Source of the DNA: Gemmatimonadaceae bacterium
Lineage (GTDB): Bacteria > Gemmatimonadota > Gemmatimonadetes > Gemmatimonadales > Gemmatimonadaceae
Length of the DNA stretch: 47,631 nt
Direction of reading: 5' to 3'
Assembly: GCA_025929535.1 (NCBI GenBank)
Contig: JAICLZ010000031.1
Coordinates: 1 to 47,631, forward strand
Shown here in pieces: positions 1-8,967 of this stretch; position 1 is the stretch's first letter, and the number at the start of each line of letters is the position of its first letter. A program made the position numbers and the translations under genes. The notes under the pieces were generated by a model. That model saw only the letters and a program-made list of their open reading frames with translations, had not been told where the DNA came from and ran no database searches.

Positions 1-91
1 CCGGAGAAAAAATCGGCTCGTACTCGAGCAGGTACTGCGCGTCGAAATACGACTCCCACCATTCCTTCGGCCGGCGGCTGCGAGCCCTCAA
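1..91 (-). CDS. Probable class I SAM methyltransferase, N-terminal fragment (runs off the window)
   Basis: Only about 30 codons are visible. Reading leftwards, a TTG at 91-89 overlaps the TGA stop of the mutase gene and opens a frame that stays open to base 1. The fragment carries the string [19 protein letters not shown] tryptophan pair followed by a Y/F-F-D-x-x-Y-L-x-x-Y-E pattern is typical of the first helix of many small class I methyltransferases, which is the only basis for the call. No good Shine-Dalgarno sequence precedes the TTG, so the start may lie a little further inside the mutase gene. The catalytic part is outside the window, so the function is tentative. Confidence 0.4.
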   Translation of the reverse strand, partial: MRARSRRPKEWWESYFDAQYLLEYEPIFSP

Positions 92-1773
92 AAGAAGACC
101 GGCTCGCGATACGCGCCGAACACCTCTTCCATGGCCGCGCGGATCTCGAAGAGCGTGGCATACGCGCGCGCGCAGTCGAGGATGTGCGGCACCAGATTCT
201 CGGTCGTGCGTGCCGCCGCCTTGAGCGCTCCGAGGCGCCGCGACACGAGATCGTTGTCGCGTGTGGCGCGCAGCTCCGCGAGTCGCGCGCGCTGCTCGCG
301 CTCCGTATCGCCGATCTTGAGCAGCGGGATCGTGAGCTCATCGTTCTCGACGATGAAGTCGTTGACGCCCACGATGATCCGCCGGTGCTGCTCGATCTCC
401 CACTGCTGGCGCGCCGCCGATTCGGCGATCCGGCGCTGGAACCAGCCGGTCTCGAGCGCGCGAACAACGCCACCGGCCCGCTCGATCTCCTCGAAGAGCG
501 ATTCCGCCTCGCTCTCGAGCTTGTCCGTGAGCGCCTCGACATAGTACGACCCGCCCAGCGGATCGATCACGTTCGGGACGCCGGTCTCGAAAGCCAGAAT
601 CTGTTGCGTGCGCAGCGCCACCTGCACCGAGTGCTCGGTGGGCAGCGCGAGCGTCTCGTCCATCGAGTTCGTGTGAAGCGACTGCGTGCCGCCCAGGGCC
701 GCGGCCATGGCCTGATATGCCACGCGCACGACGTTGTTCATCGGCTGCGCAGCGGTGAGCGTGACGCCCGCCGTCTGCGAGTGGAAGCGCATGGCCCACG
801 AGCGCGGATCCTCCGCGCCGAACCGATCGCGCATGTGACGCGCCCAGATGCGGCGGGCCGCGCGCAGCTTGGCGATCTCCTCGAAGAAGTCGTTGTGGAT
901 GTCCCAGAAGAACGACAGGCGCGGCGCGAAGTCATCGATCCTGAGGCCGCGCTCGATGCCGCGCTGCACGTACGTGAAGCCATCCGCCAGCGTGAAGGCG
1001 AGCTCCTGCGCAGCCGTGGATCCCGCCTCGCGAATGTGGTAGCCCGAGATCGAGATCGTGTTCCATCGCGGCGCATGCGTCGCGCTCCACTCGAAGCCGT
1101 CGACAATGAGCCGCAGCGCGGGCTCGATCGGATAGACCCATGCGTGCTGGGCCATGTATTCCTTCAGAATGTCGTTCTGAATCGTTCCCTGCAGCTTCGA
1201 CGCATCCACCCCCTGCTTCTCCGCCGCGGCGATGTAGAAGCAGTAGAGGATTATCGCCGGTCCGTTGATCGTCATCGACGTGGAGACCTTGTCGAGCGGA
1301 ATGCCCTCGAACAGCGTCTCCATGTCGGCCAGGCTCGAGATCGCCACGCCGCACTTGCCGACTTCGCCCTCGGACCTCGGATGATCCGAGTCGTAGCCCA
1401 TGAGCGTCGGAAAATCGAAGGCGACCGACAGTCCGGTCTGCCCGTGCTCGAGCAGGAACTTGTAGCGCGCGTTCGTGTCGTGCGCGCTGCCGAAGCCGGC
1501 GAACTGGCGCATGGTCCACAACCGCCCGCGATAGCCGGTGGGATGGATGCCGCGCGTGTACGGAAAGAATCCGGGAAGCGAGGCGTCCGCATCGCCGGCG
1601 GTGTCGAGTGGCGTATAGAGCGGCGCCACCTCACCTCCCGAGTTCACGAAGGCGAGATCGCGCGTGCTGCTCTTGGCGAAGCGCTCGCGCCACGCGGCGA
1701 CTTCCGCGCGAAGACGGGCGAGCTCCTCCTCCTGTGAGCGATGCGAATCGATCTGCGGGTCGAGTGTCGTCAT
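88..1773 (-). CDS. mcmA: Methylmalonyl-CoA mutase large (catalytic) subunit
   Basis: This 561-residue protein is the acyl-CoA-binding barrel of an adenosylcobalamin-dependent mutase that interconverts (R)-methylmalonyl-CoA and succinyl-CoA in propionate metabolism. Visible family blocks are [19 protein letters not shown] (about 84-101), [14 protein letters not shown] (119-132), SMTINGP (166-172), [13 protein letters not shown] (197-209) and SGYHIREAG (243-251). H246 matches the catalytic histidine of the family, and R221 the carboxylate-binding arginine. The cobalamin-binding domain of single-chain mutases is absent, so a separate small B12-binding subunit must be encoded elsewhere. The ATG overlaps the meaB stop as ATGA, which fits translational coupling with its own chaperone. 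Isobutyryl-type mutases look similar, but the retained arginine favours methylmalonyl-CoA. Confidence 0.93.
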   Translation of the reverse strand: MTTLDPQIDSHRSQEEELARLRAEVAAWRERFAKSSTRDLAFVNSGGEVAPLYTPLDTAGDADASLPGFFPYTRGIHPTGYRGRLWTMRQFAGFGSAHDTNARYKFLLEHGQTGLSVAFDFPTLMGYDSDHPRSEGEVGKCGVAISSLADMETLFEGIPLDKVSTSMTINGPAIILYCFYIAAAEKQGVDASKLQGTIQNDILKEYMAQHAWVYPIEPALRLIVDGFEWSATHAPRWNTISISGYHIREAGSTAAQELAFTLADGFTYVQRGIERGLRIDDFAPRLSFFWDIHNDFFEEIAKLRAARRIWARHMRDRFGAEDPRSWAMRFHSQTAGVTLTAAQPMNNVVRVAYQAMAAALGGTQSLHTNSMDETLALPTEHSVQVALRTQQILAFETGVPNVIDPLGGSYYVEALTDKLESEAESLFEEIERAGGVVRALETGWFQRRIAESAARQQWEIEQHRRIIVGVNDFIVENDELTIPLLKIGDTEREQRARLAELRATRDNDLVSRRLGALKAAARTTENLVPHILDCARAYATLFEIRAAMEEVFGAYREPVFF

Positions 1774-2876
1774 GCTACCTCACTCTCGGTGTTCGTCGAG
1801 CGGGAATTCGAAAGAAGCGTGGCGACCTGCGCAATCAACTCTTCTGATGCAGCGAGCGGCGTCATTCGCCCGTCCTCCACATCGGGAAGCAGCGCCTCCA
1901 GATGCGCGCTGAGCGCACGATCGTTCCAGATGCGGTCGTGCAGCTCCCGATCCACGCCCTCCACCACTCGGTCGCGAAGCCGCCCGCGGCGTCGCGTCAG
2001 CAGCGTACCGCTCTTCTCAAGGTAATCGAAATGCGCATCGAGCGCCGTCGCAAGCTCGTCGATTCCTTCCCCGCGCTCGGCGCTCGTGGCGAGCACCGGA
2101 GGCGTCCACGACGGCGCCGACGTCTCGTGCGATGTCTCACGTTCCGCGCGCGCACGCCTGCCCACGCGTGCGAGATCCACGCCGTGGTGCGCCGGCACAT
2201 TGCGCGACAGCTGCCCCATGCGAAGGCCGAGCATGAGCTTCATCTCGTGACGCATGCGGTCGGCGCCCGGACGATCCGCCTTGTTCACCACGAACAGATC
2301 GGCTGCCTCCATGAGACCCGCCTTGAGCGTCTGGATCGAGTCGCCGGATTCAGGCACGATCACGAGCACGCTCGTGTCGGCGGCGTGCGCGACATCGAGC
2401 TCGCTCTGGCCGACGCCCACGGTTTCCACCAGGAGCCGGTCGAAGCCGAAGGCATCGAGCACGTCGCACACGTCGCGCGTCGCCGCCGCCAGGCCGCCAA
2501 GCGCACCGCGAGTGGCCATCGATCGAATGAAGATCCCATCGTCCAGCGCGACGGACTCCATGCGAATGCGGTCCCCGAGGAGGGCCCCGCCCGTGAAGGG
2601 CGACGTGGGGTCCACTGCAATGATCCCGACCGTCAGCCCTGCTCGCCGATAGTGCTCCGCCAATCGCGCCGTCAGGGTGCTCTTGCCCGCACCCGGAGGA
2701 CCCGTGATGCCTATCCGACGCCCACGGCCGAGCATCGCATGGAGCGATGCGAGTAGCCGCGACGCGCCATCCCTGCGATTCTCGACGATCGAGATGGCGC
2801 GCGCGAGCGCCGCTGGCCGCCGTGCCGCGAAGTCGTCGAGCAGCTTTGCGTGCGCCGGAAACGTTGCGGCGGGCAC
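1770..2876 (-). CDS. meaB: MeaB/ArgK-family GTPase, methylmalonyl-CoA mutase chaperone
   Basis: This G3E-type GTPase loads adenosylcobalamin into methylmalonyl-CoA mutase and protects the enzyme; the mutase gene follows directly with a 4-bp overlap. The Walker A loop GPPGAGKST is at about 59-67. It is followed by [19 protein letters not shown], the [12 protein letters not shown] switch region and the NKAD guanine-specificity motif. I chose the GTG at 2876-2874, two bases past the upstream CBS protein's stop. It gives 368 residues, near the family norm of about 330-350. The frame stays open further upstream, but that part overlaps the neighbouring gene and is arginine-rich shadow sequence. A loop of about 35 residues after the NKAD motif is longer than usual. 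Confidence 0.92.
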   Translation of the reverse strand: MPAATFPAHAKLLDDFAARRPAALARAISIVENRRDGASRLLASLHAMLGRGRRIGITGPPGAGKSTLTARLAEHYRRAGLTVGIIAVDPTSPFTGGALLGDRIRMESVALDDGIFIRSMATRGALGGLAAATRDVCDVLDAFGFDRLLVETVGVGQSELDVAHAADTSVLVIVPESGDSIQTLKAGLMEAADLFVVNKADRPGADRMRHEMKLMLGLRMGQLSRNVPAHHGVDLARVGRRARAERETSHETSAPSWTPPVLATSAERGEGIDELATALDAHFDYLEKSGTLLTRRRGRLRDRVVEGVDRELHDRIWNDRALSAHLEALLPDVEDGRMTPLAASEELIAQVATLLSNSRSTNTESEVA

Positions 2877-2878
2877 GG

Positions 2879-4111
2879 CTACTGCGGAGCCCGGAGTGGA
2901 AAAGGCGCAGCCGCATCCGCCCGCTGGGCCAGCAGCCGCTGGATGCGCGTCGGCGTCGCACGCACGACGGTGAGCTCGACCGTTCCGAGCACGAACCGCT
3001 CGCCGACCACGGGAATGCGCCCGAGCGCGCGCACGATCAGCCCGGCGAGAGGTTGAGCGCGATCCTCCACCCAATCGGGGAGCTGCGCGTCGAAGCGGGC
3101 CGCAACCTCGTTCGCGGGCATCTTCGCATCGAGCACCACCGCGTGACGCGAGTGTCCCACATCGGACATCGCGGGCTCGTCGTGCTCGTCGTGGATGTCG
3201 CCCACGAGCTCCTCGAGCAGATCCTCCAGCGTCACGATACCGGCCGTCCCCCCGAATTCGTCGACGACGACGGCGAAATGAAACTGTCCACGCAGCATCT
3301 CGAACAGCATCTCGCTCACGCGCTTCGTCGCGGGCGCGTGCGGCACGGCGCGCAGTGGCGCCATGCGCTCACCGCCGTCACGGAAGACGTCGAAGACGTG
3401 GACGACGCCGACGATCTCATCGAGGGAGCCGCGATACACCGGCACGCGGCTGTATCCCGACTGTGCGATGAGCGCGGCCATCTCGAGCGGCGAGAGCGCG
3501 ATGTCGACCGCGAAGACGGCGGTGCGCGGCGTCATCACATCGCGCAGCACGCGCTCGCCGAACTGCACCACACCGGTGATGATGTCGATCTCCTCGCGCT
3601 GCCCGATGCCTTCGAGCTGTCCCTCGCGAAGCAGCTCCTCGAACCCCTCGCGCCGGGTTGCCTCTGCTCCCGAGGGGCGCGCGCAGGCGGCCGCCACGGC
3701 GCTCGCGAGCCGCTCGACCGGCGACAGGAGGGCGGACGTGGCGCGCAGCGTTGGCAGGAGCACCGGCACGAGCCTCGATGACCAGCGCCGCGCGATCGCA
3801 CGCGGCAGGAGCTGGCCGAACACGAGTACGGCCAGCGCGAAGATCAGAATTTCGAGAATGATCCCCAGGACATCGGAACCGGGGCGCGTGCCGATCGCCA
3901 GTCCGGCGAGTATCGCGAGCAGCGCTGCGGCACTCCCCGATGCCGCGAGCAGCTGGTGCAGCCGCTCGAGGTACGCTTCGGCGGTGACTTTCCCGGTGAG
4001 CTGCTGCTCCACCCAGTCGCGCAGCCACAGGCGACTCGCCGAGCGGAGCGCCGTCGCGGCCGCCGTCATCCAGGCCAGCATCAGCAGGAGCAGCACGAGC
4101 ACCCAGATCAT
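2879..4111 (-). CDS. CorC/HlyC-type CBS-domain membrane protein (first of a tandem pair)
   Basis: This 410-residue protein has a CNNM/DUF21-like membrane part at the N-terminus (hydrophobic stretches near 1-20, 55-75 and 82-105). A CBS pair follows, starting at DVMTPRTAVFAVD and including VVDEFGGTAGIVTLEDLLEE, and then a CorC_HlyC transporter-associated domain. Proteins of this build are linked to magnesium/cobalt efflux or cation homeostasis; 'hemolysin' is only a historical label. It overlaps the preceding paralogue by ATGA (4111/4108) and leads into meaB two bases later. The two neighbours share the same domain order and are probably tandem duplicates. The substrate cannot be read from the sequence. 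Confidence 0.85.
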   Translation of the reverse strand: MIWVLVLLLLMLAWMTAAATALRSASRLWLRDWVEQQLTGKVTAEAYLERLHQLLAASGSAAALLAILAGLAIGTRPGSDVLGIILEILIFALAVLVFGQLLPRAIARRWSSRLVPVLLPTLRATSALLSPVERLASAVAAACARPSGAEATRREGFEELLREGQLEGIGQREEIDIITGVVQFGERVLRDVMTPRTAVFAVDIALSPLEMAALIAQSGYSRVPVYRGSLDEIVGVVHVFDVFRDGGERMAPLRAVPHAPATKRVSEMLFEMLRGQFHFAVVVDEFGGTAGIVTLEDLLEELVGDIHDEHDEPAMSDVGHSRHAVVLDAKMPANEVAARFDAQLPDWVEDRAQPLAGLIVRALGRIPVVGERFVLGTVELTVVRATPTRIQRLLAQRADAAAPFPLRAPQ

Positions 4112-5346
4112 CGCGCGCTCACCGCATCCGCCGTCTCGAGGCGCTCGAAATACAGCCGATCGATGCGGCGCCGCACCACACGCTCCACGACCACTCTGAA
4201 GCCGTGCAGCGTGAGCGTCTCCCCTGCGCGCGGGACGCGCCCGAGTCGCTGGAATATGAGGCCGCCGACGGTCGTGATGTCCTTGTCCTCGAACTGTTCT
4301 CCGAGCGCTTCCGAGAGCTCATCGAGCGTGACCCGCCCCGACACCCAGAAGCGCGTATTCGCCTCGGCCACGATCGGCGGCTCTTCCCAGTCGTTCTCGT
4401 CGCGGATGTCGCCGACGATCTCCTCGAGAATGTCCTCGATGGTCAGCAGTCCGGCGGTGCCGCCATACTCGTCGACGACGATCGCGATGTGCGTGCGCGT
4501 GGCCTTGAAATCGCGCAGCTGCGAGTCGATCGCCTTGCTCTCGGGAATGAACGAGGCGGGGCGCACGAGCGAAGCCCACCCTGGCACTGGCTCCTCGTCG
4601 GCGATCACCGCCGCGAGCAGATCCTTCGCGTACAGAATGCCCACCACGTGATCGAGCGTGTCGTCGTAGACGGGGAGCCGCGCGTGCTGCGACACCCGCA
4701 CGCGATCGACGACCTCCGACCACGGCGTGGCGCGCTCGACGCCGACGATGTCCACACGCGGCACCATGACTTCCTGTACTTCGATCTCGCCGAGCGAGAA
4801 CACCCGTCGAAGAATCGCGCGCTGCTCGCGTGGCGTCTGCGGCCCGTGCGCCACGACGTCGCGCAGCGGCGCGGCCGTGCCCTCGCGCTCCTCGCTCAAT
4901 GGCGGCGGTGGAAGCAGTCGCGCCAGCACGCCATCGATGGTTGCGCCCGTACTCACGAGCGGCTTCATGATGAGCTCGAGCGCCGACAGCGAGACCGCGA
5001 AGCGCGCGAGCACCGGCGCGCCGATCATGTCGCCGACTTCGCGCGGAAGAATCTCGCCGAGCACCAGGATCAGCACGACTCCGCCCAGCGCGATCCCGAC
5101 CGCCGCAGGCGCGGGGCGTGACCAGAGGTCCGTCGCGATGGCGAAGCCGGCTCCGCACGTGATCTGCGCGATGAGCCGCGTGATCGAGAGCGCGCGATGC
5201 GTGCGCTCGCGGTGGTCGCCATGCGGAAGAGTGGTGCCCTCGCTCGACTGGCTATCGCGTCCAGCGGTGAGCAGCGCGCCATCGGCGAGCGCACAGAGCG
5301 AAGCGAGGGCCAATGCGAGCACCGCCACGATCACGGCGATGATCAT
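4108..5346 (-). CDS. CorC/HlyC-type CBS-domain membrane protein (second of a tandem pair)
   Basis: This is the same architecture as its downstream neighbour: an N-terminal membrane segment (MIIAVIVAVLALALASL), a DUF21-like region, two CBS motifs (EVMVPRVDIVGVE and IVVDEYGGTAGLLTIEDILEE) and a C-terminal CorC_HlyC domain (SGRVTLDELSEALGE to the end). The ATG at 5346-5344 overlaps the ybeY stop as ATGA and gives 412 residues. An upstream in-frame start would add 15 residues inside ybeY and is less likely. Proximity to ybeY, pgpH and phoH is common for CorC-type genes in many bacteria. A role in divalent-cation homeostasis is family knowledge, not shown here. Confidence 0.86.
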   Translation of the reverse strand: MIIAVIVAVLALALASLCALADGALLTAGRDSQSSEGTTLPHGDHRERTHRALSITRLIAQITCGAGFAIATDLWSRPAPAAVGIALGGVVLILVLGEILPREVGDMIGAPVLARFAVSLSALELIMKPLVSTGATIDGVLARLLPPPPLSEEREGTAAPLRDVVAHGPQTPREQRAILRRVFSLGEIEVQEVMVPRVDIVGVERATPWSEVVDRVRVSQHARLPVYDDTLDHVVGILYAKDLLAAVIADEEPVPGWASLVRPASFIPESKAIDSQLRDFKATRTHIAIVVDEYGGTAGLLTIEDILEEIVGDIRDENDWEEPPIVAEANTRFWVSGRVTLDELSEALGEQFEDKDITTVGGLIFQRLGRVPRAGETLTLHGFRVVVERVVRRRIDRLYFERLETADAVSAR

Positions 5347-5786
5347 GCGGAAGCCAGCACGCGCGCGAGGACTCGCTCCTGGCGCTTCCACATGGGGGAC
5401 GCGCTACGCGCATCCGCTTCGGGATGCTCGTAGCCGAGGACGTGAAGGGTGCCGTGCACCACGAGTCGGGCGAGCTCCTCCCGAACCGGCACGCCGTGCT
5501 CGAGCGCGTTCGCGCGCGCCACAGCCGGCGCGATGTAGATGTCTCCGATCACCGGTGCGCGTTTGCCTGCGCCGCGAAAGCCGAACGAGATCACGTCCGT
5601 GGCGCCGCGGTGCCGCAGATGCCTCGCATTCAGGCGCGCCATGGCGGCGTTGCCCAGGAACGTGATCGAGAGCATGGCGTCGCGCACGTGCTCGGATCGA
5701 AGCGTGGCGCGCGCGATCGCCTCGACGCGCGCGGAGGCGAGTGATACGCGAACATCGCGCGTGCTCACGTAGACGCTCACGCTCAT
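5343..5786 (-). CDS. ybeY: Endoribonuclease YbeY (16S rRNA maturation, ribosome quality control)
   Basis: This 147-residue protein has the zinc-binding signature HGTLHVLGYEHP, with ligands H111, H115 and H121. The conserved TDVISFGF and GDIYIA blocks precede it. YbeY is a single-strand-specific RNase involved in 3' maturation of 16S rRNA and in stress survival. Both ends are 4-bp overlaps: its ATG with the pgpH stop (5786/5783) and its stop with the next CBS gene (5346/5343). The pgpH-ybeY-corC order matches a neighbourhood seen in many bacteria, although phoH lies upstream of pgpH here rather than next to ybeY. Confidence 0.95.
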   Translation of the reverse strand: MSVSVYVSTRDVRVSLASARVEAIARATLRSEHVRDAMLSITFLGNAAMARLNARHLRHRGATDVISFGFRGAGKRAPVIGDIYIAPAVARANALEHGVPVREELARLVVHGTLHVLGYEHPEADARSASPMWKRQERVLARVLASA

Positions 5787-7996
5787 ACGGCGGCGAACTC
5801 CGAGGTCACGCCGCCGCTCGCAGCGGGGTAGTCGATGCGCGTGTGATGCATGCTCGCGTACACGCGCGCGAACTCCTCCTTGATCAGATCCAGATCGTGC
5901 AGCGTGAGCGGCGCCTGATGCAGCTGGCCCTGATCGATGCGCTGCTTCACGATGTGGTCAACGACCTCGCGCACGCGCTGCGGCGTTGGGTCCTGCAGCA
6001 CGCGCACGGAGGCCTCGACGCCGTCAGCCAGCATGCAGATCGCCGTTTCCGCCGTTTGCGGAACGGGGCCCGGATAGATGTAGTCGGCGACGTTCGCGAC
6101 CGGCGATCCATCGCCGCTGCGCGCCTTCTCCTCGAAGTAGGTGATGTGTCCCGTGCCGTGGTGCTCCGGAATGAACGCCGCGATCGCCGCCGGCAGGTGA
6201 TACTCCGCCGCCAGGTCCAGCCCTTCCTGAATGTGGTTGCGGATGATGATCGCACTCGTTCCCGGTTTGAGCACGTCGTGCGGATTGCGTCCGCCGGCCT
6301 GATTCTCCACGAAATACTGGGGCTTCGCGATCTTGCCGATGTCGTGATAGTACGTACCGACGCGGCCGAGCAGCCCGTTCGCGCCGATCGCGTTGCACGC
6401 GGCCTCCACGAGATTGGCCATGGCTATGGTGTGCGCGTACGTTCCCGGCGCCTCGAGGCTCAGCCGTCGCAGCAGGGGTCGGTTGAGATCGGACCACTCG
6501 ACGAGCGTGAGCGCCGTCGTGACACCCGTGAGGCGTTCGGCGAGCGGCATCAGGAACATCGCGAGCACGACGGAGACGAAGGCGTTGAGCAGTCCGAAGC
6601 CCGCGCTCACCCCGATCTGTCGCGTGGTCCATCCCAGCGTGAGGCCGAGCGTGAGGGCGGCGAACAGATAGGCGGCTCCGATCGTGAGAACGAAGCGATA
6701 GCCCTCCTCGCGTCGCAGCATCGTGCGCATGCTGAGCGCTGCGGCGGCCCCGCCCACGAGATTCAGAAAGAGCGCGTTGGTTCCGCGATACACGCTCTGT
6801 CCGCCCACGAGCACGGCTAGGATCATCGCGGCGATCATGCTGATGCGCGTGTCGAAGAGCATGCTGCAAATGATCGCGGCGATCGCGACCGGCACGAGCT
6901 CCGGTCGCACGGGCTGCAGCTGCGCGCCGCTCGCCGCCACGACGAGCACCAGTGTGAACACTCCAGCGAACAGCGCGAGCGCCCGCATCGAGCGATAGAT
7001 CGCCGGACGAAAGACGAGCACGGCGATGCCGAAGATGGCGAGCACGAGCGCGTTGTACGCGATGCCTCCGAGCACGCGGCGAACGCCGTGATCGCCTCCG
7101 ATCGTCGACTGCATCGCGTCGTGGAGCGCTCGCATCTTGTCGAACTCCGCGCGCCCGACCACCTCGTGCTCGCCGACGATCTTCTCGCCCGCGCGCACGA
7201 TGTAGCGGTTCACATCCACGGAGCTTCGCAGCACCGCGCGCCGCTGCTCCGTCGCGGCGGGATCAGGGAGGATCGTCGGATGGAGCAGCCCCGCGATCAG
7301 CTTGAGATAGAGGCCATCCGCCACCGAGGAATTGGGATCCGGCTCGAGCGCGCGCGCGCGACGCAGCAGCGTGCCGAGCGTGAGCACGCTGTCGGCGAGC
7401 ACGTTGCGCTCCTCCGTGCCGCGGCGGATGAGCAGCTCGCCCTGCACATCATCGAGCGCGCCGGATGGGGCGATGCCCTCCGGCAGCCACCGGGCATAGG
7501 CGCGATGCACGGCATCCTGCAACGCGCGGCGATGGTCGGAGCGCGCGAGGTACGCGCCTTCGACCGGCGTGAGCGCCAGTCCGTGCGCCATCGCCGCGCT
7601 CACCGCAGCGGTCACCTCGTTCTTCTTGCCCGCGGAATCCACTGCTGCCGCGATCGAACGCATGAGCGTCGACAGCTGCGCCTGCGACGAGTCGAGCGCG
7701 GCCGCCGAGTACACGAAGATGGGCTTGGCGGTCCGCGCGAGCTGCTCGCGCTCCTCGTGCAGATCCGCCATCGATTTCGGCACGGTGAATCCGAAGGGTG
7801 CGATCACGTTCTGCGTGGCCACCGAGCCGATCTCGAAAATAGGCGAATCGACCGCGGCGCTCGTCGGGAACAGCAGATACGTGATGAGCGCCACCGCGAT
7901 CAGGAGCGCGACGCGCGGCCCCTGCAGCGCAAAGCCCGTCTGCTCCGTGTCCGGCGCGACCGTTACCGCGCCCGAATGCCGAATGCGGGCGTCCAT
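5783..7996 (-). CDS. pgpH: PgpH-type 7TM-HD protein, probable cyclic-di-AMP phosphodiesterase
   Basis: This 737-residue protein has one N-terminal membrane helix (about 28-45), a long extracytoplasmic 7TMR-HDED-like domain, a block of about seven membrane helices (roughly 320-500) and a cytoplasmic HD domain. HD-domain metal ligands are visible as H522, H551-D552 in YYHDIGK, and H-H in PEHHGTGH. PgpH homologues hydrolyse c-di-AMP to pApA. Gene order (phoH upstream, ybeY downstream by ATGA overlap) is the usual one. The ATG lies 8 bp after the phoH stop. No c-di-AMP synthase is in the window, so the nucleotide specificity comes from the family. Confidence 0.9.
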   Translation of the reverse strand: MDARIRHSGAVTVAPDTEQTGFALQGPRVALLIAVALITYLLFPTSAAVDSPIFEIGSVATQNVIAPFGFTVPKSMADLHEEREQLARTAKPIFVYSAAALDSSQAQLSTLMRSIAAAVDSAGKKNEVTAAVSAAMAHGLALTPVEGAYLARSDHRRALQDAVHRAYARWLPEGIAPSGALDDVQGELLIRRGTEERNVLADSVLTLGTLLRRARALEPDPNSSVADGLYLKLIAGLLHPTILPDPAATEQRRAVLRSSVDVNRYIVRAGEKIVGEHEVVGRAEFDKMRALHDAMQSTIGGDHGVRRVLGGIAYNALVLAIFGIAVLVFRPAIYRSMRALALFAGVFTLVLVVAASGAQLQPVRPELVPVAIAAIICSMLFDTRISMIAAMILAVLVGGQSVYRGTNALFLNLVGGAAAALSMRTMLRREEGYRFVLTIGAAYLFAALTLGLTLGWTTRQIGVSAGFGLLNAFVSVVLAMFLMPLAERLTGVTTALTLVEWSDLNRPLLRRLSLEAPGTYAHTIAMANLVEAACNAIGANGLLGRVGTYYHDIGKIAKPQYFVENQAGGRNPHDVLKPGTSAIIIRNHIQEGLDLAAEYHLPAAIAAFIPEHHGTGHITYFEEKARSGDGSPVANVADYIYPGPVPQTAETAICMLADGVEASVRVLQDPTPQRVREVVDHIVKQRIDQGQLHQAPLTLHDLDLIKEEFARVYASMHHTRIDYPAASGGVTSEFAAV

Positions 7997-8004
7997 GCGC
8001 GGCG

Positions 8005-8967
8005 CTACTCCACTCCCGAGTCGCGAGCGTACGCCTTGATGATCTCCCGCACCAGACGGTGGCGGACGACGTCGGCCTCGCTGAGATAGTGAAACCCGAT
8101 CCCCTCGATCCCCTTGAGGATGCGCTCGACCTCGATGAGCCCCGACTGCTCGCGCGCGGGCAGATCGATCTGCGTCTTGTCGCCCGTGATCACGGCCTTC
8201 GAGTTCACGCCCAGTCGCGTCAGAAACATCTTCATCTGCGCATTGGTCGCGTTCTGCGACTCGTCGAGAATCACGAACGCATCCGCGAGCGTGCGCCCGC
8301 GCATGTACGCGAGCGGCGCGATCTCGATCGTGCGCGACTCGAGCGCCTTCTGCACGCGCTCGGCCGGCATCATGTCATCGAGCGCATCATAGAGCGGGCG
8401 CAGATACGGGTCCACCTTCGCCTGCATGTCGCCGGGAAGAAAGCCGAGGCTCTCGCCGGCCTCCACTGCCGGGCGCGCGAGCACGATGCGGCGCACGCGC
8501 TTCCGTGCGAGCGCATCGACCGCCATCGCGACCGCCAGATAGGTCTTGCCCGTTCCCGCCGGCCCGATCCCGACCACGATGTCGTTGTCAGCGATCAGCT
8601 TCATGTACTCGGCCTGCCCGGTCGTCTTCGGCTGGATGATCCGACGGGTGCCGGGGAGCGCGAGGCGCATCTCTCCATTCGGGCCCCCGTTGCCACCCGA
8701 GTCGCCGTGATCCTCGCTCAGCCGCTGCACGTCGTCGGGCGTGAGCGTCAGCTGCTGGCGTGCCGTGTCGAGCATGCGCTGCGCCACGGGCGTTGCCCGC
8801 TCCACCGCGTCGCCGGGACCGGTGAGCGAGAGCGAGTCGCCGCGCAGCGACACGCGCACCCCCGTGATCCGGGAAAGCGCGATGAGATTCGAATCATTGA
8901 CTCCCGCCAGCGTGAGCAGGTCAGCGCCCTCGGCGTTCAGGCGCTGCGTGAGATGCTCGTCACTCAT
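8005..8967 (-). CDS. phoH: PhoH-family ATPase
   Basis: This 320-residue protein has a KH-like N-terminal region, a glycine-rich linker (HGDSGGNGGPNGE, about 87-99) and a PhoH ATPase domain. Walker A is GPAGTGKT at 135-142, and Walker B lies in FVILDESQN. The TGDKTQIDLP block is also typical. PhoH2/PhoL-like proteins are thought to act on RNA and often sit beside ybeY. The ATG at 8967 overlaps the aspS stop as ATGA. The frame remains open far upstream inside aspS, but that stretch is a shadow of aspS. The exact cellular role remains undefined for the family. Confidence 0.93.
   Translation of the reverse strand: MSDEHLTQRLNAEGADLLTLAGVNDSNLIALSRITGVRVSLRGDSLSLTGPGDAVERATPVAQRMLDTARQQLTLTPDDVQRLSEDHGDSGGNGGPNGEMRLALPGTRRIIQPKTTGQAEYMKLIADNDIVVGIGPAGTGKTYLAVAMAVDALARKRVRRIVLARPAVEAGESLGFLPGDMQAKVDPYLRPLYDALDDMMPAERVQKALESRTIEIAPLAYMRGRTLADAFVILDESQNATNAQMKMFLTRLGVNSKAVITGDKTQIDLPAREQSGLIEVERILKGIEGIGFHYLSEADVVRHRLVREIIKAYARDSGVE

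Noticed and set aside
184..1737. Long plus-strand open frame (517 codons) across the mutase gene
   Set aside because: It lies antisense to a clearly recognised enzyme, is rich in Arg, Leu and Asp from GC-rich shadow codons and shows no domain.
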